A DNA stretch of 7,068 nt from assembly GCA_002325605.1 (NCBI GenBank), contig DCSM01000026.1:6899-13966 (forward strand). Reading direction: 5' to 3'. The stretch comes from Chloroflexaceae bacterium UBA1466. Its GTDB lineage: Bacteria > Chloroflexota > Chloroflexia > Chloroflexales > Chloroflexaceae. This document shows, piece after piece, positions 1 to 5,862 of this stretch. Position numbers and translations under genes: made by a program. Numbering within the stretch: position 1 is the first letter of the stretch; every line of letters starts with the position of its first letter. The notes under the pieces are model-generated. The model was not told the origin of the DNA. It searched no databases and saw only the letters and a list, made by a program, of their open reading frames with translations.

Positions 1-22
1 CAGCGTCTATCTTTCCCTACGC

Positions 23-1708
23 TTATTGTGCTTCAAGCACGATTTCTGGCAAGCCATCGTTATCAATATCTTGCAAGAAAAGCTGGGTTTGTCGTTGCTT
101 TTTAAGAGAAGTCGACCATTCACGTTGAAAACCCCAGCCATGCCAATGCCAAAGAGAAAGCATTTCTGGCGGATCATTTGGCTTTTGGCCCCCTTCCAAA
201 ATCACTAATTCTTGGCGGCCATCGCCATCTAAATCAGCAGTATCCAGGTCTTGAATTGGAATCGTGGTCGCGGAGCCACCCCAAATAATGCGATAATACC
301 CGCCACGCCAGCCCATTAGGAAAGGATGCGAATGCAATTGCCCACCTAAGTTGGGATCTGGCTTCCAAAGGAGGAAAACAAATTCGCTGCGGCCATCATC
401 ATTGGGATCACCGACGGCGATTCGCGTTATTTGCCAATCATCTGCCTCGTTTTCCCAAACAACTTGAGCCTTTTCAGAGTCTTCAAGTCTAACTTTAACT
501 TCCCCATCTTTAGTAAGGGTTGCCCAAAGAGGTTTATCATCGCCGCGTAAATCTGCTGCTAGATGATTTGAACGCTTTGAAAGCGAAAGATAGTTGGTCA
601 GCGTTATGGTTTGAGCGATTTGACCGTTCCATTTCCAGGCTTTTTGGGCTTTAGCAAACTGAAGAGGTCGCACTTGCCCTTCGCTTATTTCGAGTGGTGA
701 AGTGGCTGCCAGAGCTATTCCTCGTTTATCAAACAGAATTCGCAAGACCAGACTTTTCTTTGTTTCCGCGCTGAAAGGCTGATCAAAGAGAAAATTGCCC
801 AGCGAATAAGCGACAAAAGATGTACGTTGGCTGGAAGTTAAGATTTCAGTAGGCTGTAAAACGTGCGGATGGCTCCCGATAATCGCGTCTGCGCCAGCCT
901 CAGCAAGCTTTTTAGCCCAAGCGCGTTGCGATAAAGATGGCTCTAAAGCATATTCTTTGCCCCAATGCACTAAAACCACAATAATATCTACTTTTTTGCG
1001 AATTTGTTGAAGAGCCAAAAGCGCAGATTCATTAAGCCAGGCTCTTCCCCAACTTTGGCCCTCCGTAGGTTTATCTTCAGGATCAATTACCGCATTGAAG
1101 CCAAAAAGTGCAATTCTTATTCCCTTTGTTATCGTGATAATTGGTTGATAAGTTGAAGTAACATTTTTACCAACCCCAAGCGAAGAAATGTTTTGCGCTG
1201 CTAGACTTTGCACTGAATCATGGAGACCTTCTGCTTCAGCATCTAAAGCATGATTGTTAGCGAGGGAAAGGAACCGAAAACCTGCATCAGCGAGCGGTTT
1301 GGCAAAATTTACAGAGGCGGGGAGGCGGTAGGGGCCAGGGCGAAGCCTCTTTTTGTCCGTGAGCGGGCTTTCCAAATTGCCAAGCGCAAAATCGCCTTTG
1401 AGCAGATCGGTATCATTGATCTGTTCAAAAGGATAGGATAATCCTCGTTTTTCTGCAATTTCAGCAACAAATCGCCCAACCATTAGATCCCCGACAGCGC
1501 GTAGATCTACCATTGATGACGAGATAGAGCTATTTGGCCGTCGATAAATTATGTTCCATTGGTTGGAATCAGAGAAAGAAATTGGCGGAGGAGAGGAATT
1601 GCTCTTTGTGCAGCAGACTAAGAGGCAGAAAGAGATGAGAAGAAAAAGAGTTTTTGAGCTGTTCAATAAATATGTGAATGGGGATTTGATGTAAAAAACA
1701 TCCTTCAT
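23..1708 (-). CDS. CapA-family (PGA_cap/metallophosphatase-like) lipoprotein with C-terminal FG-GAP/VCBS repeats
   Basis: This 561-aa protein has three parts. Residues about 17-33 form a hydrophobic export signal ending in a Cys pair (LLVCC, C32/C33), so it is probably a lipoprotein, although the lipobox is atypical because neither Cys follows Gly, Ala or Ser. Residues about 67-335 are a CapA domain (PGA_cap, PF09587, calcineurin-like fold). It shows GDLMVGR at 73-79, GNLESP at 110-115, ANNH at 150-153, VHWG at 247-250, GSHPH at 278-282 and SLGNF at 302-306, the conserved Asp/Asn/His set that would bind metal. Residues about 430-561 hold three Asp-rich repeats (DPNDDGRSE 434-442, DLDGDGRQE 492-500, DIDNDGLPE 547-555) typical of calcium-binding FG-GAP/VCBS propeller blades. 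The family is named for poly-gamma-glutamate capsule synthesis, but no capB or capC is present, so the substrate is unknown. The ATG at 1706-1708 lacks a clear Shine-Dalgarno. A TTG at 1664-1666 would give a shorter, more classical signal peptide, so the start is uncertain. The gene is divergent from the cold shock gene. Confidence 0.92.
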   Translation of the reverse strand: MKDVFYIKSPFTYLLNSSKTLFLLISFCLLVCCTKSNSSPPPISFSDSNQWNIIYRRPNSSISSSMVDLRAVGDLMVGRFVAEIAEKRGLSYPFEQINDTDLLKGDFALGNLESPLTDKKRLRPGPYRLPASVNFAKPLADAGFRFLSLANNHALDAEAEGLHDSVQSLAAQNISSLGVGKNVTSTYQPIITITKGIRIALFGFNAVIDPEDKPTEGQSWGRAWLNESALLALQQIRKKVDIIVVLVHWGKEYALEPSLSQRAWAKKLAEAGADAIIGSHPHVLQPTEILTSSQRTSFVAYSLGNFLFDQPFSAETKKSLVLRILFDKRGIALAATSPLEISEGQVRPLQFAKAQKAWKWNGQIAQTITLTNYLSLSKRSNHLAADLRGDDKPLWATLTKDGEVKVRLEDSEKAQVVWENEADDWQITRIAVGDPNDDGRSEFVFLLWKPDPNLGGQLHSHPFLMGWRGGYYRIIWGGSATTIPIQDLDTADLDGDGRQELVILEGGQKPNDPPEMLSLWHWHGWGFQREWSTSLKKQRQTQLFLQDIDNDGLPEIVLEAQ

Positions 1709-1880
1709 ATTTCTAGTTAGGATTTATTGTCCATTATTCTTTTTTTGCACTATATGGGTCACCTGTGGTACACTATATCTTTCATGGTGTAAGTAACCAT
1801 AATATCGTGACCGACATGGTTCAAAAAGTGGTTGCGTGAGCAAAACAAGCGTTTAGTGAATAACCCAAAGGAAGTCCAAA
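1709..1880. promoter_or_regulatory. Divergent intergenic promoter region between the CapA-like gene and the cold shock gene
   Basis: These 172 bp separate two divergent genes and must contain both promoters. For the plus strand a weak candidate is TTGCAC at 1745-1750, an 18-bp spacer and TACACT at 1769-1774. That would place transcription start near 1781 and give a leader of about 100 nt. An 8-bp direct repeat, CACTATAT, occurs at 1748-1755 and 1771-1778. Read on the minus strand each copy contains TATAGT, a good -10-like hexamer for the CapA-like gene. The exact promoter elements are inferred by eye only. Confidence 0.4.
1784..1833 (+). promoter_or_regulatory. Cold shock mRNA leader with alternative short pairings (putative)
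   Basis: Within the presumed 5' leader, AACCAT at 1795-1800 can pair with the upstream ATGGT at 1784-1788 (7-nt loop). It can also pair with the downstream ATGGTT at 1816-1821 (15-nt loop), and more weakly with GTGGTT around 1828-1833. These pairings exclude each other. Long structured leaders that rearrange with temperature are known for cspA of E. coli, but whether this leader behaves similarly is inference from short complementarities. Confidence 0.25.
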
Positions 1881-2090
1881 GTGGCTAGAATCAAAGGTAA
1901 AGTTAAGTGGTTCAACGAATCTAAAGGTTTTGGTTTCATTACCCCGGATGATGGTAGTAAAGACGTATTTGTCCACTTTTCTGCCATCCAGGATAGCGGC
2001 TTCAAAACTCTAAGTGAAGGTCAGCAAGTTGAGTTTGAAATTGGGGTGGGGCCAAAAGGCCCGAGTGCCACAAATGTAGTTTCTATCTAA
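1881..2090 (+). CDS. Cold shock protein, CspA family (nucleic-acid chaperone)
   Basis: This is a complete 69-aa single cold shock domain (OB fold), the usual length for bacterial Csp proteins. It has the RNA-binding RNP1 motif KGFGFI (residues 15-20, within KWFNESKGFGFITP) and RNP2 VFVHFSAI (29-36), with the surface aromatics W10, F11, F17, F19, F30, H32 and F33 in place. The C-terminal GPKGPSATNV stretch is standard. The protein binds single-stranded RNA or DNA in the cytoplasm, melts secondary structure and acts as a transcription antiterminator or translation aid. Translation starts at GTG 1881, chosen because GGAAG at 1870-1874 lies 6 nt upstream and the next codons match the family N-terminus. 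It appears monocistronic, with hairpins directly after the stop and a leader of about 100 nt. Family members carry different letters in different species, so no specific csp symbol is assigned. Confidence 0.98.
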   Translation: MARIKGKVKWFNESKGFGFITPDDGSKDVFVHFSAIQDSGFKTLSEGQQVEFEIGVGPKGPSATNVVSI

Positions 2091-2095
2091 AGTTA

Positions 2096-2108
2096 GGGGT
2101 TTAACCCC
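2096..2108 (+). terminator. Short GC hairpin directly after the cold shock gene
   Basis: GGGGTTTAACCCC begins 6 nt after the cold shock stop codon and can fold into a 4-bp G/C stem, extendable by T-A pairs. No U-tract follows, so it may be a 3' stabilising hairpin or part of a two-hairpin terminator with the larger stem at 2124-2168. Confidence 0.35.
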
Positions 2109-2123
2109 CACATCCTCCACTTT

Positions 2124-2168
2124 AGCCCCCTCTTCTGAGAAGTATTTTTGTTTTCAGAGGCGGGGGCT
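2124..2168 (+). terminator. Stem-loop downstream of the cold shock gene, possible terminator
   Basis: AGCCCCC at 2124-2130 pairs perfectly with GGGGGCT at 2162-2168, and TCTGA at 2134-2138 pairs with TCAGA at 2154-2158 after a small mismatched bulge. The loop is A/T-rich (GAAGTATTTTTG...). The structure is strong, but the downstream bases (GAGTTGTTATAG) are not a clean U-tract. Termination is therefore plausible rather than certain. Confidence 0.45.
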
Positions 2169-2188
2169 GAGTTGTTATAGTCTATTAA

Positions 2189-2281
2189 GACCTTGAGCGC
2201 GAAGACCTTTTTGCGGCCCTTGAATACGCAACCCGTATCTGTCAAATTAAACGCATTGTGGTGCATACCCTTGACCTCTAA
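2189..2281 (+). pseudogene. DUF433-like antitoxin C-terminal remnant
   Basis: A 30-codon open stretch runs from just after an in-frame TAA (2186-2188) to a TAA at 2279-2281, with no start codon. Its peptide begins DLEREDLFAALEYATR and continues CQIKRIVV. This closely resembles the end of DUF433 proteins, where the last helices usually read YPxLxxEDIxAALxYA. The codon two before D is TAT (Tyr), as expected for the conserved Tyr, but a stop replaces the usual Pro. Nothing recognisable of the N-terminal half remains upstream, where the cold shock hairpins lie. I read it as a decayed fragment of a DUF433 antitoxin gene. The match is from memory of the family and covers only about 25 residues. Chance similarity is possible. 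Confidence 0.45.
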
Positions 2282-2289
2282 ATCAAACT

Positions 2290-2625
2290 ATGGAAGATAC
2301 CCCGTCGCTACATGATGATTTACTCTTTGAAGCACTAACACCCTTGGGCTTTTGGGTGTGTGTCACCAAAGTTTACTGGGATGTTATTACCAAGATAAAG
2401 CATCCCATTATGGATGGACGGGAGAATGATGTAAAGGAAACTCTTGAAGACCCAAGTGAAATCCGAAGAAGCAAGAGCGACCAAAACGTCTACTTGTTCT
2501 ACAAGCCCGAACGAATCGGAAGATGGGTTTGCGTGGTGGCCAAACAAACCAATGGAAATGGCTTCTTGATCACCACGTACCCAACAAATGCGATCAAAGA
2601 AGGAACACGGATATGGCCCAAGTAA
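2290..2625 (+). CDS. Putative BECR-fold (RelE/Barnase/ColicinE5-like) RNase toxin paired with DUF2283
   Basis: This 111-aa protein has no signal peptide or membrane segment, so it should be cytoplasmic. Its pattern is HPIMDGRE at 38-45, VKETLEDPSEIRRSKSD across 48-64, VYLFYK at 67-72, WVCVVAK at 79-85, GFLITTYPT at 91-99 and IKEG..IWPK to the end. This matches a family of small proteins (phage-derived Barnase-EndoU-ColicinE5/D-RelE-like, also near DUF4258) that sit beside DUF2283 genes. In such folds a His after the first helix, an Arg or Lys, and a Thr/Ser/Tyr in the last strand (here TTYPT) form the ribonuclease site. Candidates here are H38, R44, R59/R60, K72 and T95/T96/Y97, assigned by analogy only. 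The ATG at 2290 follows a weak ribosome site, but the homologous-looking sequence starts near residue 15, so the start is reasonable. The gene overlaps its downstream partner by 13 nt. Gene order is toxin first, as in higBA and brnTA. RNase activity is inferred, not shown. Confidence 0.82.
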   Translation: MEDTPSLHDDLLFEALTPLGFWVCVTKVYWDVITKIKHPIMDGRENDVKETLEDPSEIRRSKSDQNVYLFYKPERIGRWVCVVAKQTNGNGFLITTYPTNAIKEGTRIWPK

Positions 2626-2825
2626 AAGTCTTTTACGACGAAGCTGCTAAAACGCTCACGGTCTGGTTCGGCAACCCCGCAGACGAGTATGTGAGCGAAG
2701 AAACAGGCGAAGAAGTAATCTTAATGAAGGATAGGAATGGCAAAGTCATTGGCTTTGAAAAACTGAATTTTACAATTGCCAATTCCAAACAGATTCAAGT
2801 GGCATTTGAGACGGTTGTTGCATAA
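2613..2825 (+). CDS. DUF2283-family protein, probable antitoxin
   Basis: This is a 70-aa DUF2283 protein (PF10049). The N-terminal V-KVFYDEAAKTLTVWFG is followed by the family's hallmark ETGEEVILMKD (residues 30-40), then GKVIGFEKLNF (43-53). The predicted fold is a small beta-rich domain with no signal peptide. Start choice: ATG 2613 is preferred because AAGAAGGA at about 2597-2604 lies 8 nt upstream and the first residues match the usual DUF2283 N-terminus. An in-frame ATG at 2523 would add 30 residues encoded entirely within the toxin gene and is unlikely. The 13-nt overlap with the upstream gene implies translational coupling. DUF2283 genes frequently neighbour small RelE- or DUF4258-like genes, which supports an antitoxin role by association. 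It has no evident DNA-binding helix-turn-helix or ribbon-helix-helix, so autoregulation by this protein is doubtful. The stop lies 13 bp from the stop of the convergent DUF3160 gene. Confidence 0.87.
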   Translation: MAQVKVFYDEAAKTLTVWFGNPADEYVSEETGEEVILMKDRNGKVIGFEKLNFTIANSKQIQVAFETVVA

Positions 2826-2838
2826 AAAGTTCCCTTAC

Positions 2839-5800
2839 TCAAGGTGTTTTCCATTTAGGCGGGTCTGGAGAAACGACGATCTTCGTGATCAGCCATTGTT
2901 TTTCTGCGACTTGATAATCTAGCGTGTAGGTAGCATTCAGTTCGTAAGGCCCTCGCTCGCTGACCTTAGACATTTCTTTGCTATATTCAGGGGAGCCAGT
3001 GTAAAGTTCATCAAACCAACGCTCACGAGTCGTCACAACAACGTGATCTGAGCCTTGAAAATCGAAGGAACGATAATTCAAATCGAACAATTTGCTGCCG
3101 ATGAAGTGCCCTTTATCCTTGAGACCCTGAATATATTTGCGGGTATCCTCAAATTCAGCTTTGCCCAAGAACCTAGCGACTCTTTCAGCATCACCGTACC
3201 AAGTAGCCTCGACCAAAGCGTGATTAAATTCCCGAATCGCGCTGGCGGGGCCCGTCGTGACCTTGTCATCAACGATGAAATTGCGAACCCACGAAGCTAA
3301 GGGCGGGGCTTTGCCCTGGTCGAGCAGATTGCGCCAATCCGCATCCGTCAGCCGCTCCGCAAGGGGCTGGGCAAATTCGTAATGCGAAAAAACGCCCCCT
3401 TTAGTTACAATTAAGTGGTCTCCAATGGGCACAACGACGTAAAGGTCAAAGATGCGTCCGACCCCTTCCTCTAAAACCTGCCCATTCGGGTCGGTGGCTA
3501 CATCGGCGACTACCGCCGCCTGAAGCGTATCGCCGCCCGCAGCCGTGCCTCCGCTTCCCTGGTAATCGGCTTCGTCGCTGGCGGCAAAAGTAAGTCCTTC
3601 GATGTCGGCTCCATAGAAACGGATAAATTCATACTCTGCTTCGGTTAGAAGCTCACTTCGTAATTCCTTTTCGGCGATTGTTTGCAGTTTTTGCGCGATT
3701 TCAGCCATTTTAGCCAAGGCTTTTTTATCTGATTCGCTCAGAAGTCCTCGTGAATCGAGACCATCAATTGTCATTTGCGAAAGAGCCGCGATTCGCGCAA
3801 ACAACAAAGGGACAGGCTCAACATAACCTTTTGGAGGTTCGGGATTCGGTGGGGGTAAAGCACCTGCGCCGCGCTCGGCGTAAACCTGTTTGGCATAGAG
3901 AATCGTATCTCTTTTCAACTCAGTCCATGAGCCTAAAGCGGTATTTAATTGCTTATCTAACCAAGCTGAATTCCGCATAAACTGGGGATAACCATTGCCA
4001 ACAGGTTCCAATAAAGGTCGCAAACTGTGAATCCATGCCCAATAGAGGTTTTGCGTCCAAACTTGCTCATCATAACCCTTAATAGTTGTTCGTAATTTGA
4101 GCATGTTCGTCTGATAATTGGGCATAGCCGTGTCGCCAGTGGCTTCCAAATGACTTAAAGCGCGATCTGAACCCAGCGCCGCGAAGAAATCTAAGGCTTT
4201 GGGCAACATGCGCTTAGGAACATTGCGATCTATAAGTTGGCGAAAGACAAAAGCATCAGGGACAAGCCGCTGCCCCATAAAGCGCAAGCCTTTAGTTATC
4301 TTTTCAACGTCAGGATCATTGCGATTGATCACCATTCCCAAGACTTCGGGCGGGCGAAGAGCCTCAATTGCGGTTTGGAAAGCAGCGAAGCGCTTGTCAT
4401 CCACTAACTCTTTGGCATTTTTGACAGAACCATAAGCCTTCTCAAGCGCAGGATTATATTCTAAAGGCATTAAATCGTCGCTGCGCCCGACGAAAAAAAC
4501 TGTTGGCTCATAGATTCCTGCCCAAATCGCTTGAGCTGGCTTACTATCAACAACAGTTTGCTGAAGCGCAAGCGTCAGCAATGCAGCCTGTTGAGTTTCA
4601 GTTGCGTCATTCACCCGAAAGGTCATTCTTCCGTGCCACATCATCGCTTTGAAATAGCGTTGTAAAGCCTCGCTTTGCGTATAATGCCCACGCGGGACAT
4701 ATTGACTCCAATCCTCGCCCTCCCGATAGGCAGGAAAAATCGCCGATGGCCCAAGCCCTTTATGGGTTTCAATTTGTTGTAAATCAGGAGTCGTTAAATC
4801 GCGCAGACCATTGGGAATTTCCCATTCAGGCATAAGAATTTTGACGGCTACTGCGAAATAAGCTGCATTCCGTCGTGCAGCCTCTGCCCAAGGCGTGTTT
4901 TCTAATGTATCATACTGCTTAATCGAAGTATTCAGCAATTCCCAATCAAGCTTGGTAAGCATTGGCACGAAAGATGAACTTTCAGCACTGCGTAAAACTT
5001 TGTCAAAAAGCAGATGATAGACATGGAGCAGCGAGTCAGAAGTTACAAAAACAGGAATGTAGTCGTAGCGAGCTTTTTCGTAGAGTTCATAAAACTCTTT
5101 ATTCTCGCCAGGGCTAACGGCAAAACCATTATGCGTAAGGCGATTGCGCTGTTCCCGCGAAAGAAGCATACTGATTTCGACATTTCCCAAGTCAGGGGCA
5201 ATTTCTGTGGCCGAGATATTTGCGGTTTGTTGCACTTTTGAGGCGACAAATTTAGCAAAGCCGCCTGTTTTTGGGGCTTTGAAGGTCTCTGGCACACGAA
5301 TGCTAATTGGAACAGGAGCCTCAATAGCGACATCAGGCGCAGAAATAGGGGTTTTGCTGTGAGTTTCACTTTTCAAGGTTGTTTTAGTAGGCGGTAAAGT
5401 AATGCTAAAAGAAGTAGCAGTAGGATTTTCTGCTTCTGGTGTAGTCGCATACGCTGTAACGCGAGCTAAAACAGTTGCAATCATATCGGGAGTGGGTTGA
5501 GAAGAGGTTTCTAAAGTAGGGGAAAGCGAATTGGTCTCTGCTAAAGCAGTTGCAACGCGGTCAGGTGTGGGTTTGATTGTTTCAGCCTCGTGCGTTGGCG
5601 TTAATTCGGCTGTAGGCGTTAGTTCATCTTCAGGTGGAGGAGTAGGCAAAGAAGGGTAAACGGTAAGCATCTCCGTCGGCCATTTAAGGGCTTCTGTCGG
5701 CAAAGTCGTGAGAGCTTTAGAGACCGCTTCACGATCAATGGTCGGCGTAGGTGATTTAACCGTCGGGCGAAGCGGTTGATCTGTGCATGCAACTAGCGTA

Positions 5801-5847
5801 ACCAGCAAGAAAATTGCCCCAAAAATACTTCCATAGTGTTTCAACAT
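2839..5847 (-). CDS. DUF3160 lipoprotein with Pro/Thr-rich linker and C-terminal ARC6-IMS-like domain
   Basis: This 1002-aa exported protein starts with a classical lipoprotein signal (hydrophobic residues 8-20, lipobox LVAC, C21). Residues about 28-155 are a disordered Pro/Thr/Glu-rich linker with TPDxxATxLA twice (94-103 and 119-128), suggesting a surface-tethered domain. From about 205 to 860 lies the DUF3160 domain, recognised by PVFVTSDSLLHVYHLLFDKVL (starting near 265), the DKQLNTALGSWTELKRDTILYAKQ region, and late motifs such as GADIEGL, DVATDPNGQVLEEGVGR and GVFSHYEF. Residues about 862-1002 resemble the ARC6/IMS-type domain: short helices, then strands with VVVTTRERW, NATYTLDYQV and KQWLITKIVV. 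The molecular function of DUF3160 is unknown. The start ATG at 5845-5847 is preceded by AAAGGA (complement at 5856-5861) with 8-nt spacing. That Shine-Dalgarno lies immediately after the argC stop, with 15 bp between the genes, so co-transcription with argC is likely. The gene ends convergent with the toxin-antitoxin pair. Confidence 0.92.
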   Translation of the reverse strand: MLKHYGSIFGAIFLLVTLVACTDQPLRPTVKSPTPTIDREAVSKALTTLPTEALKWPTEMLTVYPSLPTPPPEDELTPTAELTPTHEAETIKPTPDRVATALAETNSLSPTLETSSQPTPDMIATVLARVTAYATTPEAENPTATSFSITLPPTKTTLKSETHSKTPISAPDVAIEAPVPISIRVPETFKAPKTGGFAKFVASKVQQTANISATEIAPDLGNVEISMLLSREQRNRLTHNGFAVSPGENKEFYELYEKARYDYIPVFVTSDSLLHVYHLLFDKVLRSAESSSFVPMLTKLDWELLNTSIKQYDTLENTPWAEAARRNAAYFAVAVKILMPEWEIPNGLRDLTTPDLQQIETHKGLGPSAIFPAYREGEDWSQYVPRGHYTQSEALQRYFKAMMWHGRMTFRVNDATETQQAALLTLALQQTVVDSKPAQAIWAGIYEPTVFFVGRSDDLMPLEYNPALEKAYGSVKNAKELVDDKRFAAFQTAIEALRPPEVLGMVINRNDPDVEKITKGLRFMGQRLVPDAFVFRQLIDRNVPKRMLPKALDFFAALGSDRALSHLEATGDTAMPNYQTNMLKLRTTIKGYDEQVWTQNLYWAWIHSLRPLLEPVGNGYPQFMRNSAWLDKQLNTALGSWTELKRDTILYAKQVYAERGAGALPPPNPEPPKGYVEPVPLLFARIAALSQMTIDGLDSRGLLSESDKKALAKMAEIAQKLQTIAEKELRSELLTEAEYEFIRFYGADIEGLTFAASDEADYQGSGGTAAGGDTLQAAVVADVATDPNGQVLEEGVGRIFDLYVVVPIGDHLIVTKGGVFSHYEFAQPLAERLTDADWRNLLDQGKAPPLASWVRNFIVDDKVTTGPASAIREFNHALVEATWYGDAERVARFLGKAEFEDTRKYIQGLKDKGHFIGSKLFDLNYRSFDFQGSDHVVVTTRERWFDELYTGSPEYSKEMSKVSERGPYELNATYTLDYQVAEKQWLITKIVVSPDPPKWKTP

Positions 5848-5862
5848 ACTTTAGTTCCTTTC

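Noticed and set aside
2261..2281. HTLDL at the end of the DUF433-like scrap as a remnant of a DUF5615 toxin
   Set aside because: Five residues are too few, and no downstream DUF5615 motif continues in any frame.
2335..2547. A 70-aa minus-strand open frame opposite the toxin gene
   Set aside because: It is antisense to a well-supported family gene and its peptide has no recognisable motif. It is a shadow.
2523..2612. An N-terminal extension of the DUF2283 protein by 30 residues
   Set aside because: The stretch is encoded inside the toxin gene in another frame and does not resemble the family N-terminus. ATG 2613 has a good Shine-Dalgarno.
5043..5369. A 108-aa minus-strand open frame inside the DUF3160 gene
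   Set aside because: It lies fully within the coding frame of the larger gene, has a low-complexity composition, and shows no recognisable domain or separate ribosome site. It is a frame shadow.
5536..5553. CTGCTAAAGCAG inside the DUF3160 linker, similar to the REP core
   Set aside because: It encodes the ATALAE part of a TPDxxATxLA repeat and lacks the CGGC/GCCG arms. The palindrome is best explained by coding sequence and chance.
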